A stretch of 64,000 nt of DNA, taken from the NCBI RefSeq assembly GCF_016482785.1, contig NZ_JAEMXM010000010.1:116716-180715 (forward strand), written 5' to 3'. Positions 53,110 to 62,193 of this stretch are shown in pieces (positions within the stretch are counted from its first letter, which is position 1; the number at the start of each line of letters is the position of its first letter). The DNA is from Paenibacillus alkalitolerans. Lineage in GTDB: Bacteria; Bacillota; Bacilli; Paenibacillales; YIM-B00363. The position numbers were made by a program, and so were the translations under genes. The notes beneath the pieces are model-generated. The model ran no database searches, was not told the origin of the DNA, and was given only the letters and a program-made list of their open reading frames with translations.

Positions 53110-53869
53110 ATATGAGTTCTCCCGCTTCGGAGCCGTAGATCGTATGAATCATGCCCGTGGTCAATTCTTTGGCCGGTCCGTCGTAAACGACTCTTCCCTT
53201 GTTCACGCCGATGATTCTGTCGGAATATTTCAACGCGACGTCCACTTGGTGAAGATTGACAAGAACGGTAATCCCCATGGTGGACGAAATGGTTTTGAGA
53301 TAATCCATGATCACTTTGGACGCATTGGGATCAAGAGAGGCAATAGGCTCGTCGCAAAGCAGCATTTTCGGTTTTTGAACGAGCGCCCGCGCGATGCCCA
53401 CCCGCTGCTTTTGCCCTCCGCTTAACTGGTCGGCCCGCTTATAGGTTTGCTCCTGCAAACCGAGAATGTTCAACATGTTGACCGCCTGCTTTTTTTCCTC
53501 TTCGCTGTAAAGGCCCAACACCCCGGCAATGGTAGATTTGTAACCGAGTCTGCCGTGAAGCACATTCTCGATGACGCTCATTCTGTTGACCAGATTATAG
53601 TGCTGGAAAACCATGCCGATCGTTCTTCTGACCTTCTTCAATTGCAGCTTGTCCAGCTTCATAACGTTCACATCGTTATAGATGACTTCTCCGCCGCTGG
53701 CATCGACCATCCTGTTGATGCACCGGAGGAGGGTCGATTTCCCCGCCCCCGACGGACCGATAATGGAAACAAATTCGCCTTCTTTGACGCTAAAGCTGAC
53801 ATCGGACAAAGCCGTGGTCTCTTGACCGTAACGCTTCGACACCCGTCTCACTTCAAGTAAATTTTTCAT
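53081..53869 (-). CDS. phnC: Phosphonate ABC transporter ATPase
   Basis: A 262-residue ATPase with Walker A GPSGAGKST, signature LSGGQKQRVGIARAL, Walker B MLLCDEPIASLD and a Q-loop in VFQHYNLVNRMSV. ATG at 53869 follows GAGGGGTAAATC. It powers phosphonate/phosphite import together with PhnD and the two PhnE proteins, and its 3' end overlaps the first phnE. Confidence 0.92.
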   Translation of the reverse strand: MKNLLEVRRVSKRYGQETTALSDVSFSVKEGEFVSIIGPSGAGKSTLLRCINRMVDASGGEVIYNDVNVMKLDKLQLKKVRRTIGMVFQHYNLVNRMSVIENVLHGRLGYKSTIAGVLGLYSEEEKKQAVNMLNILGLQEQTYKRADQLSGGQKQRVGIARALVQKPKMLLCDEPIASLDPNASKVIMDYLKTISSTMGITVLVNLHQVDVALKYSDRIIGVNKGRVVYDGPAKELTTGMIHTIYGSEAGELIFDHGGKNAG

Positions 53870-53909
53870 TGATTTACCCCTCAAAGTTTTTTGCGTTTTG
53901 TTCCAACGG

Positions 53910-54935
53910 TTATTTGGACAATTCTCTAATCGGGTTAAACCATTCGTCTTCCACTTTAAGCATTTTTTCATCGCCGCTCTTGCTGAACAAACCCGAGAAT
54001 TCCGAATCCTTCGGCACGAAAATTTTCGGATTGTTCGCAACCTCGTCGGAAGTGAAAGCTTCAATAAGCTTGTCCACCGTAGCCTGATCCACTTTCTCCG
54101 TATTTACGACGAACGGCGAGTTTAATACCGGCGTGACGGAGACGAGCACGAACTGTTCGCCGGGGAACGCATTGAACGGCTCCTCCGCGTCGGCCTTTAC
54201 CTGATAAACGGCGCCGGGCTTGTTTTCTTCGCCTTCCGCCAATTCAACGTAGTTTTTGACGCAGCTGTCGCAAAATGCCGCCACATCCGCCTTCCCGCTG
54301 ATCAGGTTCACCGCGGAGCCCTGGTGGGAATTGCCGAACAGCACCTCGCTGAAAAACTTGCCGCTGCCGCCTTCCATCAGCTCCTCCGCAGTCAAATCCT
54401 TGTATTGATCCATCTTCGTAAAATAGTTCACAATACCGGAAGAGGGCACTTTAAACCCGGATGTGGAGCTGGTGGATACGAAAGAGAATTTCTTTCCGGC
54501 AATATTGTCGATCTTGAAGCTGTCCCCGTCCTTATACGCCTCTCCGTTTCCTTTCTTGACCGCCAACCAGCTGTGGTACACCGCGTCGTCCAATGTCCCC
54601 GATTTCCCGCTCGGTACGACAAGCGGGAGTACCTTCGCGTTTTTGTCATGAGCTTCAATATAAGATTGAGGACCCAGGAACGCCAGATCCGCATTGCCGT
54701 TGGCAATGGCCTCTACGGCAATGATGTAATCCGTCGTCGTCTTATGCTCCACCTTCTTGCCGGTCGACTCTTCGATAATTTTGCCCAACTCTTCGCGGGC
54801 CGCGCTTACATCGGCGCCGGATTCGTTCGGAAGCCATGCGACGGAAATCGTGCCGCTCCCGGCCGAATTCAGCGAACAACCTGAGAAAATCGCAACAAAG
54901 ACGCATGCCATGATTAATGTGAGTGCTTTTTTCAT
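53910..54935 (-). CDS. phnD: Phosphonate-binding lipoprotein
   Basis: A 341-residue binding protein. It has a signal peptide with lipobox FSGC and the PhnD-like ISVAWLPNESGADVSAAREE, DLAFLGPQSYIEA and SFVSTSSTSGFKVPSSG phosphonate-contacting segments. ATG at 54935 follows GGGAGG. It captures phosphonates outside the membrane for PhnCEE. Confidence 0.9.
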   Translation of the reverse strand: MKKALTLIMACVFVAIFSGCSLNSAGSGTISVAWLPNESGADVSAAREELGKIIEESTGKKVEHKTTTDYIIAVEAIANGNADLAFLGPQSYIEAHDKNAKVLPLVVPSGKSGTLDDAVYHSWLAVKKGNGEAYKDGDSFKIDNIAGKKFSFVSTSSTSGFKVPSSGIVNYFTKMDQYKDLTAEELMEGGSGKFFSEVLFGNSHQGSAVNLISGKADVAAFCDSCVKNYVELAEGEENKPGAVYQVKADAEEPFNAFPGEQFVLVSVTPVLNSPFVVNTEKVDQATVDKLIEAFTSDEVANNPKIFVPKDSEFSGLFSKSGDEKMLKVEDEWFNPIRELSK

Positions 54936-54991
54936 TTTCAACAATCCTCCCAATATGAATGTTATAGACCGAGTGTTAATCTGCGATTAAA

Positions 54992-55699
54992 TCAAACGCT
55001 TACTTGCGTAAAATGACCGTCGTGCATGTTATACTCGCGGTGGCATAAATTGTTCATGAATTCAAGATCGTGGAAGATACCAAGCATGGTCGTGCCTTCC
55101 CTCATCAATTGCTCCATCAATTCTCTGACCTTCGTTTTCGAACCGTGATCGAGGCTTGCGGTCGGTTCGTCAAGCAGAAGCAGTCTCGGACGCTTCACCA
55201 TCGCTCTGGCAATATTCAACCGAAGCTTTTCACCCCCCGAGAATGTGGCAGGGTAGCTGTCCCACAAATCCTCATCCAGTTCAAAATGCTCCAGCATCTT
55301 TTCCGCTTCCCGCTTTGCGGCGTCCTCGGTGTTCCCCATCTCCGCGCTCGCTTGTTCCACCAGCTCTCTTGCCGTTGTCCGCGGCATAACACTCAAAAAT
55401 TGCGAAACGTAACCGATTTCATGCTTGCGCAAATAAACGATTTCCCGCTCCGATGCTTCCGCCAAATTGATCCGGCCGAATTTCTTCGATGCGTACCATA
55501 TATTCCCCCCTTTGACCGCATATGTGCGGTAGATGCTCTTCAATATCGTAGACTTCCCGCTGCCGCTCTTTCCGGTAATACCGACAAATTCGCCTTCCTT
55601 CAGATCCAAATCGATGCGGTCTAAGGCGTTGATGTGTTTATTCAAGTTATGAAGCGTGAACGACTTCGACAAGTTCTCAATCGTCAGTATCGATTTCAT
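54992..55699 (-). CDS. phnL: C-P lyase ATPase-like subunit PhnL
   Basis: A 235-residue ABC ATPase homologue that is part of the C-P lyase system rather than a transporter. It shows Walker A GKSGSGKST, signature FSGGEKLRLNIAR and Walker B LLLLDEPTASLD. Its length matches E. coli PhnL. In the operon it follows phnM. PhnL and PhnK bind the PhnGHIJ core, PhnK directly to PhnJ. Confidence 0.9.
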   Translation of the reverse strand: MKSILTIENLSKSFTLHNLNKHINALDRIDLDLKEGEFVGITGKSGSGKSTILKSIYRTYAVKGGNIWYASKKFGRINLAEASEREIVYLRKHEIGYVSQFLSVMPRTTARELVEQASAEMGNTEDAAKREAEKMLEHFELDEDLWDSYPATFSGGEKLRLNIARAMVKRPRLLLLDEPTASLDHGSKTKVRELMEQLMREGTTMLGIFHDLEFMNNLCHREYNMHDGHFTQVSV

Positions 55700-55717
55700 T
55701 GATCTTCCCGCTTTCCG

Positions 55718-56911
55718 TCATCCGACTCGGTAATTCGTTTTTTGTATGAGCCTGCCATCGACAAAGACCGAAGTGACCACCGGAAAGTCCGGCTCGATTT
55801 TTTCGATGATTAACAAATCCGCCTTCTTGCCTTCCCGGATCGATCCGATTTCATGGTCCAGGTTGACCGCTTTGGCAGGATTCAGCGTCACCAGTTTAAA
55901 CATTTCGGAAAGATCCATGCCGTGGTTCCTGTGCAATTCAAAGACGGCGTGCAGCATGGCGGCCGGGTAATAATCGCTGCACAATATATCAATGCTGCCC
56001 TCCCGGATAGCTTCGGCCGCCGACAAATTGCCGCTGTGGGAACCGCCCAGGAGCACGTTCGGAGCGCCGGCTGCGGTGTACATTCCCTTCTCTTTGGCTT
56101 TCCGGGCAATTTCCAACGTAATCGGAAACTCGCTGATGACCGCGCCGAAGCTTTGCACAAGCTCCAATTTTTCAATGGAATCGTCGTCGTGAGAAGCGAC
56201 CGCGACTTCATGCTCGCGGGCGAATTGCGCGAGCTCCCTTATTGCGTCAATGGTCAGCTTCTCCTTCCGTTGATGCCTGTCGATGATGCGGTCGATTTCT
56301 TCATCATTGAGATTGTCATACCCCTTGACCGTGGCGCGGAACACTTCCAAACAGCGATATTGCCCCTGGCCCGGGGTATGATCCATAAAGGAAACGAGAT
56401 GCACCTTCTTCTCCGCAATAAAAGCTTTCAGGCTCGCGATTTCTTCGATGTTATCGATTTCGAACCGGGCATGGAAGCGATGGCGGACTAGATGCTTGCT
56501 TCGGTGGGTCTCATCGATAATATCAATCAACCGTCTCACGTTCTCCGGCTCTCGAATCGGCTTATAAGCATATTCCGAGCCCTTCCATAAAGAGAGCGAA
56601 TGATACATGGTCGTAATGCCGTGTGTGATCAATTCCTTCTCCGTCTCCCTGATGCTGAGGTTGAAATCCATCAGCGATGTAGGCCTTGGCGCGGCCATAT
56701 GCTCAATATAATCGGAATGCAGATCGATGAATCCCGGCGAGACGTACCCGCCTTCCGCATCGATAAGCTCGACGCCGCCGACAATTTCCAGTTCTCCCCG
56801 TCTGGCGATTCTTGAAATTTGATTGCCGTCGATCAACAAATCAAAGCCGTCCAATACCGCTTCCTCCGTAATGATGCGTCCGCCCGTTATAAGATACACA
56901 TTCTCCCCCAC
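55718..56911 (-). CDS. phnM: Alpha-D-ribose 1-methylphosphonate 5-triphosphate diphosphatase
   Basis: A 397-residue amidohydrolase-fold metalloenzyme. Metal-site segments are PGFIDLHSDYIEHM, HLVSFMDHTPGQGQ, VASHDDDSIEK and ILCSDYYPAAML. It removes diphosphate from the 5-triphosphate intermediate, leaving the substrate for PhnJ. It lies between phnK and phnL on the minus strand. GTG at 56911 is a likely but not certain start. Confidence 0.92.
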   Translation of the reverse strand: MGENVYLITGGRIITEEAVLDGFDLLIDGNQISRIARRGELEIVGGVELIDAEGGYVSPGFIDLHSDYIEHMAAPRPTSLMDFNLSIRETEKELITHGITTMYHSLSLWKGSEYAYKPIREPENVRRLIDIIDETHRSKHLVRHRFHARFEIDNIEEIASLKAFIAEKKVHLVSFMDHTPGQGQYRCLEVFRATVKGYDNLNDEEIDRIIDRHQRKEKLTIDAIRELAQFAREHEVAVASHDDDSIEKLELVQSFGAVISEFPITLEIARKAKEKGMYTAAGAPNVLLGGSHSGNLSAAEAIREGSIDILCSDYYPAAMLHAVFELHRNHGMDLSEMFKLVTLNPAKAVNLDHEIGSIREGKKADLLIIEKIEPDFPVVTSVFVDGRLIQKTNYRVG

Positions 56912-56931
56912 TTTCCTTGATCATCTGGCAA

Positions 56932-57777
56932 TCATAGCAGCGAATGAACCAGCTGCTGCGTGTATCGGTGCTGCGGATCCTCCAGAATTTGATCCGTAAG
57001 GCCGTATTCGATCACTCTGCCGTCCAACATGACCATCGTCCGGTCGGCCAGCATCCGGATCACGCCCAAATCGTGCGAAACGATAATAATGCTGATATTG
57101 AGCTGTCTCTGGAGTTGTTTAATCAAATCCAACACGCTGGCTTGAACCGAAAGGTCCAGTCCGGTTGTCACTTCATCGAGCAGAAGAATCGGCGGGTTAT
57201 TCGACAGCGCCTTCGCGATTTGAACGCGCTGCTGCATGCCTCCGGAGAAATTCTTCGGCGGTTCCTTCATCCGGCGGACGGGAATATTCACGTGCTCCAG
57301 AAGCGCGCGCCCCCTCTCTTCCATAGCTCCGACTTTCCTGCTTCCGGCCGCGATCAATTTTTCCGCAATATTGCCGATGGAGGAGAAGCCCATTCGTAAT
57401 CCGAGAACGGGGTTTTGGTAAACCTTGCCCATCTGATGATTGCGGATGTGCCGCTTTTGCTGAGAGGACTCCCCAAACAAATTGACTTCTCCGTTCTTGT
57501 AGGTGCGGATATACGCTTCTCCTCCCGTCACATCCTGATCGAAGTATAAACATTGCATCAACGTCGATTTGCCGCTCCCGCTTTCCCCGACAATACCGAA
57601 CACCTCGCCCGGAAACAGATCGAACGAGATGTTCCGGCATGCATACACGGTGCCGCATTTCGGACAATAATTTTTGATCAAGCGTTCCTCTTCACCCGTC
57701 CGGCAATGACCGCATCCGGCGCCGTATTGCTTATTCAGGTTTTTGACCGATAAAATCGGCGTTTCAAAATCATTCAT
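56932..57777 (-). CDS. phnK: C-P lyase ATPase-like subunit PhnK with a Cys-rich insert
   Basis: A 281-residue ABC ATPase homologue that docks on PhnJ. Walker A is GESGSGKST (64-72), signature FSGGMQQRVQIAKAL and Walker B ILLLDEVTTGLD. Before Walker A there is an insert of about 25 residues with C22-x2-C25 and C38-x2-C41 plus C47, which E. coli PhnK lacks; it may bind zinc. It overlaps phnJ by ATGA. Confidence 0.9.
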   Translation of the reverse strand: MNDFETPILSVKNLNKQYGAGCGHCRTGEEERLIKNYCPKCGTVYACRNISFDLFPGEVFGIVGESGSGKSTLMQCLYFDQDVTGGEAYIRTYKNGEVNLFGESSQQKRHIRNHQMGKVYQNPVLGLRMGFSSIGNIAEKLIAAGSRKVGAMEERGRALLEHVNIPVRRMKEPPKNFSGGMQQRVQIAKALSNNPPILLLDEVTTGLDLSVQASVLDLIKQLQRQLNISIIIVSHDLGVIRMLADRTMVMLDGRVIEYGLTDQILEDPQHRYTQQLVHSLL

Positions 57778-58643
57778 TCGCGCGGCACCTCTTCCATGCG
57801 TTTAGCGGAGACCGAGTTTAACCGGGATAAGCAAAAGCTGGTGTCATTGCATTGATGGTACGGCTCTCCCGTCTCCTCATGGATCAATTCATCCAGGAAC
57901 ACGCCCGTGGCCCCGCACAACCGGCAGCTCATACCGTCAAACCGCTCCGCCTCGAACGGATAATCGTCGAAAGCCAAGGAAACGACCTTTGTATACGGAG
58001 GCACGGCATACACCTTCTTCTCGCGACCCGCTCCCAGTAAAATCAAGGCGTTGGAGCTGTCCATCTTCGGATTGTCGAACCGCGGAATCGGACTCGGCGC
58101 CATCACATACCTGTCGTGCACCAGTACGGGATGGTCGGCGTCGGTGGACATATTGCCGTACTTCATAATTTGTTCGAACAGCATCAGCCATGCGCCGCTG
58201 TATTCCTTCTCCGCGTGCAACCTCTTGGTTACCGCTTCGCTCGGCTCATAGTATCTCAGCGGTTCCGGCAGCGGGACCTGCAGCACCAAAATCTGATGTT
58301 CCTTCAGCGGAACCTCCGGAATACGGTGCCTCGACTGAATCAAGGTGGCTTCAGCCGTATCCTCAACGGCTTTCACGCCTGTCGTTCCGGCCACGAGCTT
58401 CTTGATATTGACCGCGTTCACCGATTCATCGGCCCCTTGGTCGATCACTTTCAGCACGTCGTTTTTACCGATCAAAGAAAGCGTCAGCTGCAAGCCGCCG
58501 GTGCCCCAGCCGCGGGCGATCGGCATCTCTCTTGAAGCGAAAGGCACCTGGTAACCCGGAATGGCGATTGCTTTCAACGTGGCCCGCCTGATTTCCCGCT
58601 TCGACCCTTCATCAAAAAACGCAAAGTTGTACGCGATTTTCAC
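57774..58643 (-). CDS. phnJ: C-P lyase, radical SAM-type core subunit PhnJ
   Basis: A 289-residue catalytic subunit that cleaves the carbon-phosphorus bond with an Fe-S cluster and S-adenosylmethionine. The Cys pattern C240-x2-C243 ... C265-x5-C271 (CRLCG and HQCNDTSFCLS) matches E. coli C241, C244, C266 and the thiyl C272. GTG at 58643 overlaps the phnI stop (GTGA). Confidence 0.95.
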   Translation of the reverse strand: MKIAYNFAFFDEGSKREIRRATLKAIAIPGYQVPFASREMPIARGWGTGGLQLTLSLIGKNDVLKVIDQGADESVNAVNIKKLVAGTTGVKAVEDTAEATLIQSRHRIPEVPLKEHQILVLQVPLPEPLRYYEPSEAVTKRLHAEKEYSGAWLMLFEQIMKYGNMSTDADHPVLVHDRYVMAPSPIPRFDNPKMDSSNALILLGAGREKKVYAVPPYTKVVSLAFDDYPFEAERFDGMSCRLCGATGVFLDELIHEETGEPYHQCNDTSFCLSRLNSVSAKRMEEVPRE

Positions 58644-59767
58644 GGACTCCCCACCTCTTGTTTCTCTGTTGTGCTCTTCCTCGTCTTGCGCACGCTATCC
58701 AGCTTCGACTGAAAGGTGACGTAATGCGGCATTTTGAGGTGGGACACGAATCCGGTCGCTTCAACGGAATCGATATGATAAAGGACGAACTCCTGGTTTT
58801 GGCTCGGAAACTCGGGATTTTTCGCGCTCAAGCTGTTGTCCAATATGCCCATTGCAATCGCTTTGGTTTCATTCTGTCCGAAGCAGATGCCGTATCCGAT
58901 ATCGAATTCGATCTCTTTCATTCCGTGTTCCTTCTCTACCGTTACCGGAATGAGCATTTCGACCTCGGTCGCTTTGACATCGCCTATATAGTAAGCATCA
59001 TCCGGGTCGGACGGGCCGACCGGGTCGTCGATGCATACAGGCAGGTCTCCGACGCGAAGCTCACCGACCGTCGGATGCAGCTGCCCGTACCCGCGAATGA
59101 CGGCATAAGCGAAAGCGGTGACGGCGCCGGTTTGCCCTCTGGTCAGGACTTGCAGCCTCTCGCTGCGGCTGGCGGGAAATTTCAAGCTTGTTCTCGTCAC
59201 GTCATCCGGCTCTTGATCGTCGTTGTCGCACTCGGCGATCAGACCTTCCGCGCGCAAATAATCCGACACTTTGGGCAAACGGTTCAGATCCGTATGATCG
59301 GCCTCATATTCAACAGCCTCCCGTTCGAATGCGGTGAGCCACCGCTTCGCTTCTTCTTCCGTTTCATTCATGAGCTCGAAATCGATCAGCCTGTGTATGA
59401 AATCGGTCGTTGCGCCTAATATCTGCCCCCCTGGAATATCCTTGAAGCTCGCCGAAATTCTTCTTTCGACCCGCATTTCGCCGGAGTGAACCGTTCTGGA
59501 ATAATGCTTTCTGGACAAGGTGGACCGGTAAGCTCTCATCAGGAACACGGCTTCCTCGGGGTTTCCTTCGGCTTGCTTAACGGCGATCGCCGCAAGCGTT
59601 TCACTGTATAAGCTGCTCTCCGACATGACCTGGTCGATCAACCCTCTCATCCCGCACTCGATCGACTCGACTTCAAGCACCTTGCCTTTTTTCACTCTCT
59701 CGTATTTCAAGCGACGGATCGATTGTTCGATGGCGAGCGTTCCGCCTTTGACGGCAACGTAACCCAC
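58640..59767 (-). CDS. phnI: C-P lyase subunit PhnI (ribosyl-triphosphate synthase)
   Basis: A 375-residue subunit that, with PhnG, H and L, joins the phosphonate to ATP ribose with loss of adenine. It shows typical PhnI segments: YVAVKGGTLAIEQSIRRLK at the start, VMSESSLYSETLAAIA, and FDIGYGICFGQNETKAIAM near the end. GTG at 59767 shares a base with the phnH stop. It forms the PhnGHIJ core. Confidence 0.94.
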   Translation of the reverse strand: MGYVAVKGGTLAIEQSIRRLKYERVKKGKVLEVESIECGMRGLIDQVMSESSLYSETLAAIAVKQAEGNPEEAVFLMRAYRSTLSRKHYSRTVHSGEMRVERRISASFKDIPGGQILGATTDFIHRLIDFELMNETEEEAKRWLTAFEREAVEYEADHTDLNRLPKVSDYLRAEGLIAECDNDDQEPDDVTRTSLKFPASRSERLQVLTRGQTGAVTAFAYAVIRGYGQLHPTVGELRVGDLPVCIDDPVGPSDPDDAYYIGDVKATEVEMLIPVTVEKEHGMKEIEFDIGYGICFGQNETKAIAMGILDNSLSAKNPEFPSQNQEFVLYHIDSVEATGFVSHLKMPHYVTFQSKLDSVRKTRKSTTEKQEVGSP

Positions 59768-60363
59768 TATTCGTTCACCCGCTTTCTAATTTGAGTCGTC
59801 CGCGGCAAACATACCGCTTGGCTGTCCCGGTCGACAAAGATCATATCGATGCCCATCGGAAATTCGCCGTTCTTCGCGTTTCGAAGCTCCAGCCAGCTTC
59901 CGTCCCTCACCACCAGCAGACCGTTCGCTTCTTTGATGCCCGGGCCGGTCAGCACTAAGTCGTCATCATTTGTGATCGTCTCCGCTTCCACAATGAATGT
60001 CGCCGACATGTGAGGATTGACCAGATCGCCGGTTTTGGCCGCACGAAGCGCCTGTTCCAATTGTTCCGGCTTAGCGTCGCGAAGCACAAAGATGTAATCG
60101 GCGTGTGCCGCTTCCGCTTCTCTCGCATACGTTAACCGGTTAAACAGCCTCGCGGTCTCCTCTTCCCGTTGCGAGACGATCTTGAACGTCACTTCCGTAT
60201 CCAAGAGCACCATCGCCAGAAGAACGGTCGCACCGAAGCAGCACGTATCCATTCCGATGTTGTTTGCCTGCTCTCCGAGGCGGGAGACGGTGCCGGGTCT
60301 GGACATCGAGTCGACTAATTTCCTGTACGCCATCTGTGTATCATGAACCATATCCAGTTGCAT
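59767..60363 (-). CDS. phnH: C-P lyase subunit PhnH
   Basis: A 198-residue core subunit with the typical start AYRKLVDSMSRPGTVSRLGE and a central VLLAMVLLDTEVTF. PhnH has a PLP-transferase-like fold without catalytic activity of its own. It lies 13 bases after phnG and touches phnI. Confidence 0.92.
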   Translation of the reverse strand: MQLDMVHDTQMAYRKLVDSMSRPGTVSRLGEQANNIGMDTCCFGATVLLAMVLLDTEVTFKIVSQREEETARLFNRLTYAREAEAAHADYIFVLRDAKPEQLEQALRAAKTGDLVNPHMSATFIVEAETITNDDDLVLTGPGIKEANGLLVVRDGSWLELRNAKNGEFPMGIDMIFVDRDSQAVCLPRTTQIRKRVNE

Positions 60364-60376
60364 CGCTTACTCTCCT

Positions 60377-60805
60377 TTACTCGCCGTCGTCCATCGTTTC
60401 GAAATTCACCTTAGTTTGCATAATCTTTCTTTGCCGCGCTTTTCTCTTTTGCTCGATCGCATGCTCCTCCGCCGTTAACTCTTCCTGCCAACGCTTCGTT
60501 TCATCGAGACCCGCCTGATAAGCCGCGTCGATGACGGCAAGCTGGTAAGCCAATTCAGGCTCATGCCCTTTTACGATGCCTAATCCGACGGCGCCGCCGA
60601 TCTGCACTTTGCATTCCGTGACGAACACTTCTCCAAAGTAGAACAAGCTTTTCTTCGCCGTTTCTCTCGCCTTGATCATGACCAAACCGTTATTGGGCCG
60701 TTCGATCGTCTTCACTTCGTACCGGCCGATGATTTGCTGCGCCAATCGCGCGGGGATCTCTCTGGATCCGTTAATTAAAATCTCCGTCCGCCTCTTCCGT
60801 CGCAT
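60377..60805 (-). CDS. phnG: C-P lyase subunit PhnG
   Basis: A 142-residue core subunit. Conserved patterns include RPNNGLVMIKARETAKKSLF, YFGEVFVTECKVQI and GLGIVKGHEPELAYQLAVID. ATG at 60805 follows GAGGAGG at 8 bases; an in-frame codon further up overlaps phnF and is not used. It forms part of the PhnGHIJ complex. Confidence 0.92.
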   Translation of the reverse strand: MRRKRRTEILINGSREIPARLAQQIIGRYEVKTIERPNNGLVMIKARETAKKSLFYFGEVFVTECKVQIGGAVGLGIVKGHEPELAYQLAVIDAAYQAGLDETKRWQEELTAEEHAIEQKRKARQRKIMQTKVNFETMDDGE

Positions 60806-60830
60806 TCCCAGTTCCTCCTCATTAGCCGGT

Positions 60831-61535
60831 CTAAATGACATAGGTAAAGTAATCGCTTCTGTATAAGGTTTTCGTATGCTCCAGCACTTTGCCGGTTCGC
60901 TTGTCCGTGCAGCCGGACTCCAGCATCAACAAGGGTATCAGGCTCGAGCATTCCAACAGCTCGCGTTCGGTTTTCGAAGGGAACGCCACGCTTAGTACGG
61001 TTGTTTTGGATTCGAGTTCGGTATAGCCCTTGCTCTTGTAATAATCGAACATCGATGTAATGTGTCTGCCCGCTTCGGCAATATCGCCGAAAATACATTC
61101 CGCCACATACGAGGTGTGCAGAGCGATAGGGCGCTGATCGACCAGCCGTAATCTACCGATGCGGTATACTCCGGTCTCCTCGCCGACTTCCAGCTCCTGA
61201 TAGATTTTCTTGTTATAAGGAATTTTTTCGCAGAAAATGTTGCGCGACTGATAGTTATAACCGAGTTCGGTCATTTTTTTGCTGAAGCTCACGTTCCCCG
61301 AGAGCACAAGCGGGATCTGCCGCCGTCTGTTCTTGACATAGCTTCCTTTGCCTTGCTTCGAGTAGATATATCCCAGCTCTTGCAAGGTGGCGTACGCTTT
61401 GCGCGCCGTCATCCGCGGCACCTTGAACAAGTCCGCTATCTCATTCTCGGAGGGAAGCTTATCGTCCGGTTCGTATGTTCCGGCGCGAATATCGAATATG
61501 AATTTATCGACAATGTCCTGAACCTCGTCTTGCAT
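60831..61535 (-). CDS. phnF: PhnF-type GntR/UTRA regulator
   Basis: A 234-residue GntR-HutC regulator with HTH (PSENEIADLFKVPRMTARKA, then LQELGYIYSKQGKGSYV) and a UTRA ligand domain (YRIGRLRLVDQRPIALHTSY). In phn operons PhnF represses in the absence of a phosphorus-related ligand. It lies third in the operon, after the PHP and hexapeptide genes. Confidence 0.9.
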   Translation of the reverse strand: MQDEVQDIVDKFIFDIRAGTYEPDDKLPSENEIADLFKVPRMTARKAYATLQELGYIYSKQGKGSYVKNRRRQIPLVLSGNVSFSKKMTELGYNYQSRNIFCEKIPYNKKIYQELEVGEETGVYRIGRLRLVDQRPIALHTSYVAECIFGDIAEAGRHITSMFDYYKSKGYTELESKTTVLSVAFPSKTERELLECSSLIPLLMLESGCTDKRTGKVLEHTKTLYRSDYFTYVI

Positions 61536-61557
61536 CTGCGATCACCCCCGGACATCA

Positions 61558-62193
61558 TTAGACGCCATATTTGGCAATAAACGAAGGGACGTCGTTCAAA
61601 TCATGGAACCGTTCCTCCAGCACGTCGCGCGGCCAATCCCACCAAGCGATCCGCAATAATTGCTCCGCGATTCCGGGTTCGAATCTCGCCCGGATCGTTC
61701 TGGCGGGTACGCCGGCCACGATGGTGAACGGGGGAACGTCCTTCGTCATCACCGCTCCGGAGCCGACAACCGCTCCTGTGCCGACGCTGACCCCTTTCAT
61801 AATGATCGCGCCGTGCCCGATCCATACGTCGTGGCCGATCGTGACGCGGCTCGAACGGCGCCAATCGAAGAAAGCTTCGTCGTCGCGGTCGCCGAAACCG
61901 TACGATTTCCTGCGGTAGGTCATATGGTGCTGCGTGACCCGGTCCATCGGATGTTGAACGGGGTTGATGCAGACGTGGGAAGCGATATTGCCGAACTTGC
62001 CGATTTCCGCGTAATTAACGGTTACGTCCTCCATCGTATAGGTGTAGTCTCCGATTTCGGACTCGGTAATTTTGTTGAAAGCGCCGACGGACGTCCATTC
62101 TCCTAAGCGGCTGTTGTTTACGATGCTCGTCTCGTGAATGAGCGGCTCGGCCGAAAGCTTGACTTCCGTGCGAGGACGATGAATATGCTTCAT
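61558..62193 (-). CDS. Hexapeptide-repeat transferase of phosphonate operons (DapH-like)
   Basis: A 211-residue left-handed beta-helix transferase (ESEIGDYTYTMEDVTVNYAE, then GHDVWIGHGAIIMKGVSVGT). It matches a hexapeptide-transferase family regularly found in C-P lyase clusters, whose reaction is unknown; a CoA- or acetyl-dependent step comparable to PhnO is possible. ATG at 62193 overlaps the upstream PHP gene by ATGA. Confidence 0.85.
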   Translation of the reverse strand: MKHIHRPRTEVKLSAEPLIHETSIVNNSRLGEWTSVGAFNKITESEIGDYTYTMEDVTVNYAEIGKFGNIASHVCINPVQHPMDRVTQHHMTYRRKSYGFGDRDDEAFFDWRRSSRVTIGHDVWIGHGAIIMKGVSVGTGAVVGSGAVMTKDVPPFTIVAGVPARTIRARFEPGIAEQLLRIAWWDWPRDVLEERFHDLNDVPSFIAKYGV

